From: Alphaproteobacteria bacterium
Lineage (GTDB): Bacteria > Pseudomonadota > Alphaproteobacteria > SMXP01
Direction: 5' to 3'
Length of the DNA stretch: 19,689 nucleotides
Assembly: GCA_004356335.1 (NCBI GenBank)
Contig: SMXP01000019.1
Location: forward strand, 1 to 19,689
Shown here: positions 1-7,950 of the stretch, piece after piece
Layout of the letters: each line of letters opens with the position of its first letter
How positions within the stretch are numbered: the first letter of the stretch is position 1
Translations under genes and position numbers: made by a program
The notes under the pieces: generated by a model
What the model was told of the DNA's origin: nothing
Databases searched by the model: none
Seen by the model: only the letters and a program-made list of their open reading frames with translations

Positions 1-1149
1 CGCGGCTTTTTAGGGTTCGGCCTGCCTATAGTTGTCACGAACAAAACGTATACCGAAGATTATTCGACTGGGGCGGTTATGACTCAGCCTCTGTTCCGCG
101 GTTTTCGAACGATCAATTCGACAAAAGAAGCAAAGGCGCGCGTCCGCGCCGGCCGTGCTGATTTGTGGACAATAGAGCAACAGGTCTTGTTGGATGCGGT
201 TGCCGCTTATCGGGATGTCATTCGAGATGGGGCGACTATTGAGCTAAATGAAAACAACGTACGAGTGCTTCAACGGCAATTGGAAGCGTCGGAAGATCGG
301 TTTCGCGTGGGTGAAATTACGCGGACGGATGTGGCGCAAGCGACCGCGCGCCTGAGTTTGTCTAAATCAAATCTTTCCCAGGCCCGGGCTGTCCTGGCGG
401 AAAGTCGCGCGCGCTACCAAGTGGTTATTGGTCAGGCACCGGGAAGCCTTGATGCGACCACGCCGATGCCGAATTTACCCGCCGGTCTGAAAACAGCTAT
501 TGCCATAGCCTTGGATAACAATCCTGGTTTGATTTCGGCGAGGGAAAACGAAGAGGCGGCAAAATATAGTGTGTCGGTGCAGAAGGGCGGGCTGTTGCCG
601 AGCGTGAACATACAGGTGCAATACCGCCAAAATGAGGAAACGGCACGCAAGAAAACGCAGAGCACGAATTACTCCGTGGCGGCGCAGGCCTCATTACCGC
701 TTTATCAAGGAGGCGCGCAATATTCTCGCATTCGGCAGGCGAAAGAGGGCTATAGCCAAGCCCGTATTCAAGTGGCTGAACGGCGTAGGGCGGTGATCGG
801 ATCGACGACCACGGCCTGGGAAAATTTGGTCGCTGCCACGGCCACCATCGAATCGGACAAAGAGCAAGTGAGGGCCAACGAAATCGCCTTTGACGGTGTT
901 CAGCAAGAAGCGCAAGTGGGCTCGAGGACGACGCTCGATGTGCTCGATGCGGAACAGGAATTGCTCAACGCCCAGGTCGCCCTGGTTCGCTCTCAAAGAG
1001 AGGAATTCGTCGCCGCATACCAATTGCTTTCGGCGGTCGGGACATTGACCGCGGAGGACCTAGGTTTGCCGGTCGATCTCTACGACCCGGAGGTCAATTA
1101 TGAGGCGGTTGACGGCAAGTGGATCGGTTTCGGCACAACCAGCGACTGA
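1..1149 (+). CDS. tolC: TolC-family outer membrane efflux protein, 5'-truncated by the window edge
   Basis: This is the outer-membrane channel of type I secretion and tripartite efflux systems: a trimeric beta-barrel with a long periplasmic alpha-helical tunnel. The frame is open from base 1. The first ATG (79) is internal, because the codons before it encode a normal beta-strand leading into the TQPLFRGFRT motif typical of the first TolC repeat. About 382 residues are visible, so roughly the N-terminal 60-100 residues, including the signal peptide, lie outside. Two OEP repeats can be seen. The first ends near ...RFRVGEITRTDVAQATARL. The second contains VGSRTTLDVLDAEQELLNAQ, the hallmark loop and helix of the family. 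The C-terminal tail (YDPEVNYEAVDGKWIGFG) resembles alphaproteobacterial TolC proteins. It is followed on the same strand by popZ. The substrate partner cannot be told from the window. Family assignment is firm; TolC rather than another OEP paralogue is an inference from the motifs and the popZ-valS context. Confidence 0.93.
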   Translation, partial: RGFLGFGLPIVVTNKTYTEDYSTGAVMTQPLFRGFRTINSTKEAKARVRAGRADLWTIEQQVLLDAVAAYRDVIRDGATIELNENNVRVLQRQLEASEDRFRVGEITRTDVAQATARLSLSKSNLSQARAVLAESRARYQVVIGQAPGSLDATTPMPNLPAGLKTAIAIALDNNPGLISARENEEAAKYSVSVQKGGLLPSVNIQVQYRQNEETARKKTQSTNYSVAAQASLPLYQGGAQYSRIRQAKEGYSQARIQVAERRRAVIGSTTTAWENLVAATATIESDKEQVRANEIAFDGVQQEAQVGSRTTLDVLDAEQELLNAQVALVRSQREEFVAAYQLLSAVGTLTAEDLGLPVDLYDPEVNYEAVDGKWIGFGTTSD

Positions 1150-1218
1150 TCCTGTGAGATTCGCAAAGAGGCCATCTTAAAAATCATAAGAAAATAGACG
1201 CGGTGGGCGTGTGCACCA

Positions 1219-1247
1219 TTGCCAACCCCCCATTCTCGTTGCACAAT
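1219..1247 (+). promoter_or_regulatory. Candidate sigma-70-type promoter for popZ
   Basis: TTGCCA (1219-1224, 5/6 match to the -35 consensus) is followed, after exactly 17 bp, by CACAAT (1242-1247, 4/6 to the -10). Transcription would begin near 1254 and leave about 110 nt of leader before the popZ ATG. The leader includes the 10-bp palindrome TTTGTACAAA (1261-1270) and a short TGCC-TAAA-GGCA hairpin around 1300. The 215-bp gap has no other strong promoter and no obvious terminator for tolC. This is a consensus match by eye only. Confidence 0.35.
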
Positions 1248-1364
1248 TGTTAACCACTCTTTTGTACAAAGGAAGGATGGGCTCGTTAGGCAGTAGTTGC
1301 CTAAAGGCACCAAGGCGGTTGCTCAGCGGGTTCCGATTCTTCGAAAGCAAAGACAGTAAGTTCT

Positions 1365-1943
1365 ATGGCCGACCAAGAATCCGAGCAAGAACCCACTATG
1401 GAGGAAATTCTCGCCTCCATCAGGCGTATTATTTCTGAGGAAGACGAAACCCCCGCCGAAGAGGCTGTTTCTGAGGAGCCGGCAGCAGAGGTCGTCCAAG
1501 ACGAGCCAGAGCTATCTGCCCCTGAAGAACACGAAGGTGAGGAATCCGAAGGCGAGGAATTCCAACCGCCTCAGGAAGTTTATGAGGATGATCCCGTGAC
1601 CGAAAATGCACTTAAAGAGGATTATGTCGACAAGGGTGTGGACAATCCGGTGATTGAGGAACCTTCCCCTATGGCGCCCGATGAGCCCGTTGTCCGGGAC
1701 GCACCGGAAATCGAAGAGGGCCTGTTGAGCGCCGATGCCGCGGTTGCGACGTCCGCTGCCTTCGGCGATCTAAATCGCACGCTTACGGTCTCCTTGGGCG
1801 AAGGAAAAACGGTCGAGGCCATTGTCGGTGATTTGCTGCGGCCGTTGCTGAAAAGTTGGCTCGATCAGCATCTGCCGCCACTTGTTGAACAGATGGTACA
1901 AGAGGAAATCGAGCGGCTCGCTCGGCGGCGCCGGCCTTCCTGA
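1365..1943 (+). CDS. popZ: Polar organising protein PopZ (DUF2497 family)
   Basis: PopZ self-assembles into a polar matrix in alphaproteobacteria. In Caulobacter it anchors the ParB-parS centromere and recruits cell-cycle regulators. The 192-residue protein has the diagnostic N-terminal helix PTMEEILASIRRIISEEDE (about residues 10-28), the client-binding segment of the family. A long low-complexity acidic and proline-rich linker follows (about 28-115, mostly Glu, Asp and Pro). The conserved C-terminal oligomerisation region (about 135-190) contains VGDLLRPLLKSWLDQHLPPLVEQMV and ends in a basic tail (EIERLARRRRPS). Length is close to Caulobacter PopZ (177 aa). The start is the ATG at 1365, where the family N-terminus MxDQ...EPTMEEIL begins; the ribosome-binding site is weak. 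It lies between tolC and valS, a placement I associate with Rhodospirillales-type genomes. I am confident of the family; polar localisation is inferred from it. Confidence 0.93.
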   Translation: MADQESEQEPTMEEILASIRRIISEEDETPAEEAVSEEPAAEVVQDEPELSAPEEHEGEESEGEEFQPPQEVYEDDPVTENALKEDYVDKGVDNPVIEEPSPMAPDEPVVRDAPEIEEGLLSADAAVATSAAFGDLNRTLTVSLGEGKTVEAIVGDLLRPLLKSWLDQHLPPLVEQMVQEEIERLARRRRPS

Positions 1944-1987
1944 TCGTCGGTCCACACAACGAACTTCCGGCTAGTCGTTAATAATTT

Positions 1988-2006
1988 CGGTCAAGGCGCT
2001 TGACCG
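1988..2006 (+). promoter_or_regulatory. Perfect 8-bp inverted repeat (hairpin) upstream of valS
   Basis: CGGTCAAG (1988-1995) and CTTGACCG (1999-2006) are exact reverse complements separated by a 3-nt GCG spacer. It lies in the 135-bp popZ-valS gap. No T-run follows on the plus strand (a C-rich run does), so it does not look like an intrinsic terminator. It could be a protein-binding operator, a processing stem, or a hairpin in the valS leader. TTGACC inside the right arm could also serve as a -35 box, but I see no good -10 at the right distance. Confidence 0.4.
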
Positions 2007-2078
2007 GAGCCCCCCGCATTCGCACAAATTGCCCCTGGGTTGTATGTCTGGCCCGTCATTTGGGAATCGGCTGCAATT

Positions 2079-4742
2079 ATGCTGGATAAGATTTATGCAC
2101 CGCAAGAGGTTGAGAGGCGCCTGTACGATCAATGGGAAAGCGCCGGGGCCTTCAAATGTGGCCAAAGGCCGGACGCTGAGCCGTTCTGTATCGTCATTCC
2201 GCCGCCCAATGTGACCGGCAGCCTGCATATGGGGCATGCGCTCAACAATACGATCCAAGACATTCTGACCCGCTTTGAGCGGATGCGAGGCAAGGATGTG
2301 CTGTGGCAGCCCGGCATGGACCACGCCGGTATTGCCACCCAGATGGTGGTCGAGCGCCAACTCGAAAGCGAGGGCGATGTCCGTCGACAGGATCTGGGGC
2401 GCGAGGAATTCGTCAACCGGGTCTGGCAATGGAAGAAAAAATCAGGCGGCATGATCACGCAACAATTGCGCCGCCTGGGGGCGTCGTGTGATTGGAGCCG
2501 TGAGCGCTTCACCATGGATGACGGCCTGTCGCGCGCCGTCCTGAAAGTATTCGTCCAGCTCTATAAGGAAGGCCTGATTTACAAAGACAAGCGCCTGGTC
2601 AATTGGGATCCCAAACTTTTGACGGCGATTTCCGACCTTGAAGTCGAGCAAATGGAGGTGCAGGGGCACCTCTGGCATTTCAAATATCCCATCGAGGGCG
2701 AAGACGGCAGCTACATAATTGTGGCCACGACCCGGCCGGAAACCATGCTGGGTGATACCGGCGTGGCGGTTCATCCGGATGACGATCGGTATAAGGATCT
2801 GGTCGGCAAATTCGCCGTTTTGCCCCTTGTGGGTCGGCGGCTTCCTATTGTGGCGGACGAGTATGCCGATCCCGAACAAGGCTCCGGGGCGGTCAAGATC
2901 ACGCCCGCGCACGATTTCAACGATTTTGAAGTGGGTCGTCGGCACGATTTGAAGCGGATTAATATTTTAGATCAGCACGGCCACTTAAATGACGACGTGC
3001 CCGAGTCCTATCGCGGTCTCGAGCGCTACGAGGCCCGCAAACGCATTGTTGAGGATATTGAGGCGCTGGGCCTTCTCCATAAGATCGAAGATCACACGCA
3101 CACCGTTCCGTACGGCGATCGTTCCCATGTGGCAATCGAGCCTTGGTTGACGGATCAATGGTATGTCGATGCCAAGACGTTGGCCGGGCCCGCCATTGAG
3201 GCGGTTGAGAACGGCAGCATGACGTTCGTGCCCAAGAACTGGGAACGGACCTATTTCGAATGGATGCGCAACATTCGACCCTGGTGTATCTCGCGCCAAC
3301 TCTGGTGGGGTCATCGCATACCCGCCTGGTACGGACCCGACGGGGAGATCTTCGTCGAACAATCGGAACAGGATGCCCACGCAGCCGCGCAAAAACATTA
3401 CGGCAAGAATATCGAGCTTACCCAAGACGAGGATGTTTTGGATACCTGGTTCTCTTCCGCTTTGTGGCCGTTCTCCACACTTGGATGGCCGGACCAAACA
3501 GCCGAACTGAAACGCTATTACAAAACCGATATTTTGGTCACCGGTTTCGACATCATCTTTTTCTGGGTTGCCCGCATGATGATGATGGGACTGCATTTCA
3601 TGAAGGAAGTGCCGTTTCACACGACCTATATTCATGCCCTTGTGCGCGATGAAAAAGGTCAAAAGATGTCGAAATCCAAGGGCAATGTGATCGATCCTTT
3701 GGATTTGATCGACAAATACGGCGCCGACGCGTTGCGCTTTACGCTGGCCGCCATGGCCACCCAGGGTCGCGACATCAAATTGTCGGAGAGCCGCATCGAA
3801 GGCTACCGCAATTTCGGCACCAAACTTTGGAATGCGGCGCGCTTTTGTGAATTGAACGAATGCACCGGCGGCGAGAAATTCGACCCCAAGTCGGTCAATC
3901 AAACGGTCAATCGATGGATTGCGGATGAGATCAACAAGACCGTCACTGCCGTCACCGACGGCATCACATCACACAAATACAATGAAGCGGCCGGTGCGAT
4001 CTACCATTTCATTTGGCACGTATTCTGTGATTGGTATTTGGAATTGATCAAGCCGTTGCTCAACGGCACCGACGAAGATGCCAAGCGGGAAACCAGGGCG
4101 ATGTGTGCTTGGGCCTTGGACCGATCGCTCATTCTGCTTCATCCCTTTATGCCGTTTATGACCGAAGAACTTTGGCAATTGTTTGGCGAGTTGGGAGTGG
4201 GTCGAGACACCATGCTCATTCTCGCATCGTGGCCGGATGACGACCCCCGCTTGGAAGACGCCGGCGCCTGTGCGGAAATGGATTGGGTCATTCGTTTGGT
4301 TAGCGAGGTGCGATCGGTCCGTGCGGAAATGAATGTCCCGGCCGGAGCTAAGATACCGCTGTTGATCAGGGATCCGTCCGAGCAAACCCTTGAGCGATTG
4401 GAGCGCCACAAGGTGGTGATCGAGCGTCTGGCCCGTCTGGACAGTGTAAGGTCGATCACAGACATACCCAGCGGGTCGGTTCAAACCTTGCTCGACGAAG
4501 CCACGTTGGTCTTGCCTTTGGCCGGCGTCATTGATCTTCACAAGGAAAAGGCGCGATTGGAAAAAGCAATCGCCAAGATGACCGGCGAGATCGGCAAAAT
4601 CGACGCCAAATTGTCCAACCACAAATTTATGGCCAAGGCACCGGAAAACGTCATCCAAGAACAACACGCGCGCAAGACCGACGCGCAAGCCGCCCGGTCG
4701 AAACTGACCAATGCGTTGGAAAGACTCAAAGGCGCGGCATAA
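2079..4742 (+). CDS. valS: Valyl-tRNA synthetase
   Basis: This cytoplasmic class Ia enzyme charges tRNA-Val with valine and hydrolyses mischarged Thr-tRNA. In the 887-aa protein the N-terminal PPPNVTGSLHMGHALN carries the HIGH-type motif HMGH (about 50-53). The CP1 editing domain has TTRPETMLGDTGVAVHP (about 217-233) and TPAHDFNDFEVG (about 275-287). RPWCISRQLWWGHRIPAWY lies near 400. KMSKS is at 529-533, followed by the anticodon-binding helical domain. The C-terminal tRNA-binding coiled coil (LHKEKARLEKAIAKMTGEIGKIDAKL) ends the protein. I chose the ATG at 2079, giving MLDKIYAPQEVERRLYDQW, because this is where ValRS proteins normally start. An in-frame ATG at 2040 would add 13 residues unlike the family. 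Length is normal for alphaproteobacteria, which lack the extra insertions of the 951-aa E. coli enzyme. The 3' end runs into a 108-bp gap before ilvD. Confidence 0.97.
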   Translation: MLDKIYAPQEVERRLYDQWESAGAFKCGQRPDAEPFCIVIPPPNVTGSLHMGHALNNTIQDILTRFERMRGKDVLWQPGMDHAGIATQMVVERQLESEGDVRRQDLGREEFVNRVWQWKKKSGGMITQQLRRLGASCDWSRERFTMDDGLSRAVLKVFVQLYKEGLIYKDKRLVNWDPKLLTAISDLEVEQMEVQGHLWHFKYPIEGEDGSYIIVATTRPETMLGDTGVAVHPDDDRYKDLVGKFAVLPLVGRRLPIVADEYADPEQGSGAVKITPAHDFNDFEVGRRHDLKRINILDQHGHLNDDVPESYRGLERYEARKRIVEDIEALGLLHKIEDHTHTVPYGDRSHVAIEPWLTDQWYVDAKTLAGPAIEAVENGSMTFVPKNWERTYFEWMRNIRPWCISRQLWWGHRIPAWYGPDGEIFVEQSEQDAHAAAQKHYGKNIELTQDEDVLDTWFSSALWPFSTLGWPDQTAELKRYYKTDILVTGFDIIFFWVARMMMMGLHFMKEVPFHTTYIHALVRDEKGQKMSKSKGNVIDPLDLIDKYGADALRFTLAAMATQGRDIKLSESRIEGYRNFGTKLWNAARFCELNECTGGEKFDPKSVNQTVNRWIADEINKTVTAVTDGITSHKYNEAAGAIYHFIWHVFCDWYLELIKPLLNGTDEDAKRETRAMCAWALDRSLILLHPFMPFMTEELWQLFGELGVGRDTMLILASWPDDDPRLEDAGACAEMDWVIRLVSEVRSVRAEMNVPAGAKIPLLIRDPSEQTLERLERHKVVIERLARLDSVRSITDIPSGSVQTLLDEATLVLPLAGVIDLHKEKARLEKAIAKMTGEIGKIDAKLSNHKFMAKAPENVIQEQHARKTDAQAARSKLTNALERLKGAA

Positions 4743-4769
4743 CGGCCATTTGTTATCTTAATTCAATGC

Positions 4770-4798
4770 TTTATCCACCGGCTCTGGCTGCCTATGAT
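4770..4798 (+). promoter_or_regulatory. Candidate promoter for ilvD
   Basis: TATGAT (4793-4798) is a 5/6 match to the -10 consensus. TTTATC (4770-4775), 17 bp upstream, is a weak -35 (3/6). It lies about 53 bp before the chosen ilvD start, with AGGA (4841-4844) as the ribosome-binding site 6 nt before the ATG. I see no leader peptide rich in branched-chain codons, so no classical attenuator is apparent. Confidence 0.3.
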
Positions 4799-4850
4799 CG
4801 GAGCGGCCAAGCTTGAGAACCAATGATACTTGTTGTTTCTAGGATCACGA

Positions 4851-6578
4851 ATGATGGACGCCAAGAGGTTTGACAAAGCAAAACTGCCCAGCCGGCATGT
4901 CACCGAAGGTCCGACTCGGGCCCCTCATCGCTCTTATTACTACGCTATGGGGCTGTCCGAGGAAGAGATTCATCGTCCCTTCGTCGGTGTGGTGAGTGCC
5001 TGGAACGAGGCGGCGCCGTGCAACATCGCCCTTATGCGTCAAGCGCAAGCCGTGAAAAAAGGCGTCAAACAGAGCGGCGGCACACCCCGCGAATTCTGCA
5101 CCATCACAGTGACCGACGGCATTGCCATGGGACACGAAGGCATGAAATCGTCCCTGGTATCCCGTGAGGTCATTGCGGATTCGGTCGAGCTGACTATGCG
5201 CGGCCATTGTTATGATGCGCTGGTCGGGTTGGCCGGGTGCGATAAATCATTGCCCGGAATGATGATGGCCATGCTCCGTTTGAATGTGCCGTCGGTTTTT
5301 ATGTATGGCGGATCCATTCTACCCGGGAGATTCCAAGGTCGCGACGTTACGGTGGTCGATGTATTCGAGGCTGTGGGGCAACACCGCGCCGGCAAGATGT
5401 CCGACGCCGAGCTTTTTGAGCTCGAATGCGTCGCCTGTCCCGGGGCAGGGGCGTGTGGCGGTCAGTATACGGCAAATACCATGGCTTGCGTCTCCGAAGC
5501 CATCGGATTGGCCTTGCCGCTTTCTTCCTCAGCACCGGCACCCTACGAGAGCCGGGATGAGTATGCCGATGCCAGCGGCCGCGCGGTGATGAATTTGCTT
5601 GCACAAAATATTCGGCCACGAGATATCGTGACACGTGAGGCGTTGGAAAACGCCGCTACAATCGTCGCCGCGACCGGCGGCTCGACCAATGGTGGTTTGC
5701 ATTTGCCGGCCCTGGCAAATGAGGTTGGTATTGATTTTGATCTGATGGCGGTTGCCGAGGTTTTCAAACGCACGCCCTATCTCGCCGACCTCAAGCCGGG
5801 CGGGCAATATGTCGCCAAGGACATGTACGATGCGGGCGGCATGCCGATCCTTATGCGCACGTTATTGGACGGCGGTTATCTACACGGAGATTGTTTGACC
5901 GTCACCGGTAAGACCATTGCGGAAAACCTTGAAGGGGTCGCGTTCGACTCCAATCAAAAAGTCATGCGGCCTTACGATAATCCCCTTTCGCCGACCGGAG
6001 GGCTGGTCGGCCTGACCGGCAATTTGGCGACCGAAGGGGCCATCGTGAAAGTCGCCGGCATGGCCATGCTTCAATTCACCGGTCCCGCCCGATGCTTTGA
6101 CTCCGAAGAAGACGCGTTCGAGGCGGTGGATCAGGGTCGCTACCAGGAGGGCGACGTGATCGTCATCCGTTATGAGGGGCCCAAAGGCGGCCCCGGCATG
6201 CGCGAAATGCTGTCCACCACGTCGGCGCTTTACGGCCAGGGCATGGGCGACAAGGTGGCGTTGATCACCGATGGACGGTTCTCCGGCGGCACCCGCGGTT
6301 TCTGTGTGGGCCATGTGGGACCCGAAGCGGCTTTGGGCGGTGCCATCGGATTGCTGCGGGATGGCGACATCATTTCCATCGATGCCGACGCCGGGACCAT
6401 TAACGTGGAGCTGAGCCATGAGGAATTGGCCAAGCGCAAAGCGGCTTGGAAACCGCGCCTGAACGATTTCGGGTCGGGCGCTTTATGGAAATATGCCGAG
6501 CAGGTCGGTCCCGCCTACCAAGGCGCCGTGACACATCTCGGCGCGCGCGGCGAACGCCAATGCTATGGGGATATCTGA
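4851..6578 (+). CDS. ilvD: Dihydroxy-acid dehydratase
   Basis: IlvD converts 2,3-dihydroxy-isovalerate and 2,3-dihydroxy-3-methylvalerate to the 2-keto acids that give valine, leucine and isoleucine. The 575-aa protein belongs to the IlvD/Edd family. The three cysteines expected to bind the Fe-S cluster are present: C57 (NEAAPCN), C130 (AGCDKSLPG) and C202 (GACGGQYTANTMA). Their spacing resembles the shorter 2Fe-2S-type enzymes rather than the 616-aa E. coli form; the cluster type is an inference. The Asp-Lys after C130 and the later segments TGGSTNGGLHLPAL, NLATEGAIVKVAG and TDGRFSGGTRGFCVGHVGPEA are family signatures. The start is the ATG at 4851 (or the next codon, 4854), both preceded by AGGA. 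An upstream TTG at 4830 would add residues unlike the family. A sugar-acid dehydratase is the main alternative, but the sequence reads as the biosynthetic branch. Its stop lies 5 bp from the convergent xth stop. Confidence 0.94.
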   Translation: MMDAKRFDKAKLPSRHVTEGPTRAPHRSYYYAMGLSEEEIHRPFVGVVSAWNEAAPCNIALMRQAQAVKKGVKQSGGTPREFCTITVTDGIAMGHEGMKSSLVSREVIADSVELTMRGHCYDALVGLAGCDKSLPGMMMAMLRLNVPSVFMYGGSILPGRFQGRDVTVVDVFEAVGQHRAGKMSDAELFELECVACPGAGACGGQYTANTMACVSEAIGLALPLSSSAPAPYESRDEYADASGRAVMNLLAQNIRPRDIVTREALENAATIVAATGGSTNGGLHLPALANEVGIDFDLMAVAEVFKRTPYLADLKPGGQYVAKDMYDAGGMPILMRTLLDGGYLHGDCLTVTGKTIAENLEGVAFDSNQKVMRPYDNPLSPTGGLVGLTGNLATEGAIVKVAGMAMLQFTGPARCFDSEEDAFEAVDQGRYQEGDVIVIRYEGPKGGPGMREMLSTTSALYGQGMGDKVALITDGRFSGGTRGFCVGHVGPEAALGGAIGLLRDGDIISIDADAGTINVELSHEELAKRKAAWKPRLNDFGSGALWKYAEQVGPAYQGAVTHLGARGERQCYGDI

Positions 6579-6583
6579 ATCGA

Positions 6584-7366
6584 TCACTCGTCCAAGACGC
6601 ACCAGATAGGTACGTGATCGGACGGCTTCTGCCATCCCCGCACATAGGCATCGACATCGCAATCGCCCAATCTATCGGTCGCTTGCGGCGATAATAGAAG
6701 ATGATCGATGCGCAGGCCGTGATCTTTCGGCCAGGCGCCCCGTTGGTAATCCCAGAATGTGTAAAGATGTGGCTCGGCATGCCGGACCCGAAACGCATCG
6801 GTCAGGCCGAGATGGCTGAGGGTGTAAAATTTAGCGCGGGTTTCATAGACGAAAAGCGCATCATCCGCCCACGCTTTGGCATCGTAGACATCATCGGAGG
6901 TCGGAATCACATTATAATCGCCGGCCAGCACGAATTCCTCCTCTTGTTCGAGCAAGGATTTGGCGTGCGCGATCAGGCGGTCCATCCATTTGAGTTTATA
7001 CGGAAATTTTTCACTGTCCCGCGGATTGCCGTTGGGCAGATAGAGCGAGGCCACGCGCACCGGCGCCCGGTCGGTCGGAATCAACGCGTCGATAAAGCGC
7101 GCCTGATCATCTTGGCGATCGCCCGGTAGACCACGGCGAACGTCCTCCAAAGGACGCTTCGACAGCAAGGCCACACCATTGTAGGCTTTTTGGCCGTGCA
7201 CGGCGACGTTATAGCCGAGATCCTCAAAAGCCTCGCTTGGGAACGTTTCGTCGACGGTTTTAATTTCCTGCAGACACACCACATCGGGTTCCGCTTGTTT
7301 CAGCCAGTCCACCACATTAGCCAGCCGAGCTTTGATGGAATTGACGTTCCACGACGCAATTTTCAT
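6584..7366 (-). CDS. xth: Exodeoxyribonuclease III (AP endonuclease, Xth family)
   Basis: Exonuclease III cuts DNA at abasic sites and has 3'-phosphatase and 3'-5' exonuclease activity in base-excision repair. The 260-aa protein is close to E. coli XthA (268 aa) and shows the whole EEP-family catalytic set: MKIASWNVNSIKAR with N7, CLQEIK with the metal-binding Glu34, ASLYLPNG with the catalytic Tyr, AGDYNVIP with the Asp-Asn pair, LRIDHLLLS, and the terminal KPSDHVPIW with the Asp-His dyad. The start is the ATG whose complement lies at 7364-7366, giving the canonical N-terminus MKIASWNVN. The frame extends 38 codons upstream, but those residues resemble no Xth and would run into erpA. It lies 83 bp downstream of erpA on the same strand and is probably co-transcribed with it. 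The 3' end nearly abuts the convergent ilvD gene, leaving no room for a terminator between them. Confidence 0.95.
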   Translation of the reverse strand: MKIASWNVNSIKARLANVVDWLKQAEPDVVCLQEIKTVDETFPSEAFEDLGYNVAVHGQKAYNGVALLSKRPLEDVRRGLPGDRQDDQARFIDALIPTDRAPVRVASLYLPNGNPRDSEKFPYKLKWMDRLIAHAKSLLEQEEEFVLAGDYNVIPTSDDVYDAKAWADDALFVYETRAKFYTLSHLGLTDAFRVRHAEPHLYTFWDYQRGAWPKDHGLRIDHLLLSPQATDRLGDCDVDAYVRGWQKPSDHVPIWCVLDE

Positions 7367-7449
7367 GGGGCATTGTCCCGGATGTGACAAGCAAAGGGCT
7401 TGAAGTTTGGATCGCCAGCTTGGCTCAATAGCACAGGCGGACAGTGATG

Positions 7450-7782
7450 TCAGATGGAGAAGGACGTGCCGCATCCGCACGAGCTGGTGGCATTGGGATT
7501 GTGGACTTTGAAGGCGGCACCGATCAGGCTGTCCACGTAATCGATTTCGGACCCTTCGAGGAACGGCAGAGAGACCGGGTCAATCACAACCCGCACGCCG
7601 TCCCGTTCGATGATCAGATCATCGTCATTTTTCTCGTCGACCAGATCGAAGCCATATTGGAATCCTGAGCATCCGCCGCCCGACACGGAAACCCGCAGCA
7701 GAGCTTGGCGATCTTCGGATTTCAAGATCGTCGAGATTTGTGCGGCAGCTGAGGCGCTTACGGTGACTTGTGCTTCTGGCAT
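7450..7782 (-). CDS. erpA: Iron-sulfur cluster insertion protein, ErpA/IscA A-type carrier
   Basis: A-type carriers receive Fe-S clusters from the assembly scaffold and pass them to apoproteins. The 110-aa protein has the three invariant cysteines, C38 in SGGGCSGFQYGF and C102 and C104 in the C-terminal SSCGCGTSFSI, and the usual FLEGSEIDYVDSLIGAAFKVHNPNA core. ErpA is chosen over IscA or SufA because the gene stands alone, away from isc or suf genes, next to xth and dgt, as in many alphaproteobacteria. A functional client in reach is ilvD, which encodes an Fe-S enzyme, although that link is inference. The ATG complement is at 7780-7782, and GGGA about 13 nt upstream is a poor ribosome-binding site. 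Transcription diverges from dgt; a perfect TTGACA -35 with an overlapping inverted repeat lies upstream. Confidence 0.92.
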   Translation of the reverse strand: MPEAQVTVSASAAAQISTILKSEDRQALLRVSVSGGGCSGFQYGFDLVDEKNDDDLIIERDGVRVVIDPVSLPFLEGSEIDYVDSLIGAAFKVHNPNATSSCGCGTSFSI

Positions 7783-7859
7783 GTTAATTTTGGATCCCGA
7801 AATTTCATACGATCAATCATAGGGTATTTAGCGGTTTGTCGCAAAACCCTCGCTCTGTC

Positions 7860-7892
7860 TATGTAATATAGACCAATATCTTGTCAATTGGT
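7860..7892 (-). promoter_or_regulatory. erpA promoter with an inverted repeat over the -35 box
   Basis: On the minus strand TTGACA (complement of 7882-7887) is a perfect -35. At 16 bp a weak -10, TACATA (complement of 7860-7865), follows. Across the -35 lies ACCAAT-N9-ATTGGT (7872-7877 and 7887-7892), a perfect 6-bp inverted repeat with 21-bp total length, the geometry of a dimeric regulator site. A weak -10 with an operator-like repeat would suit a regulated Fe-S gene, possibly by an Rrf2-type regulator; the identity of the regulator is speculation. No convincing promoter for dgt was found in the same 168-bp gap. Confidence 0.35.
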
Positions 7893-7950
7893 GTAACCAC
7901 CTTAACCGCTTAATCGACTCCTATTTTAGCCGCCCGACGGAAAACAGACC

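Noticed and set aside
1249..1268. CtrA half-site TTAAC upstream of popZ
   Set aside because: No second TTAA half-site at the right distance; a single half-site is expected by chance.
2985..3902. 305-codon open frame on the minus strand opposite valS
   Set aside because: It lies wholly inside valS, which has complete motifs on the plus strand. Its translation has no recognisable domain and reads like the composition shadow of a codon-biased gene.
3969..4688. 239-codon minus-strand frame opposite the valS 3' part
   Set aside because: Fully antisense to valS, with no family features and no ribosome-binding site of note.
4851..6578. Edd (6-phosphogluconate dehydratase) or sugar-acid dehydratase instead of IlvD
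   Set aside because: Length, the spacing of the three cysteines and the N-terminus SRHVTEGPTRAPHRSYYYAMG fit biosynthetic dihydroxy-acid dehydratases. No sugar catabolism genes are nearby.
7367..7480. 38-residue N-terminal extension of xth
   Set aside because: It does not resemble Xth proteins and would overlap erpA. The canonical start MKIASWNVN lies at 7366.
7902..7913. TTAA-CCGC-TTAA as a CtrA site upstream of dgt
   Set aside because: CtrA full sites have a 7-bp spacer between TTAA half-sites. Here the spacer is 4 bp, so it is not a proper match.
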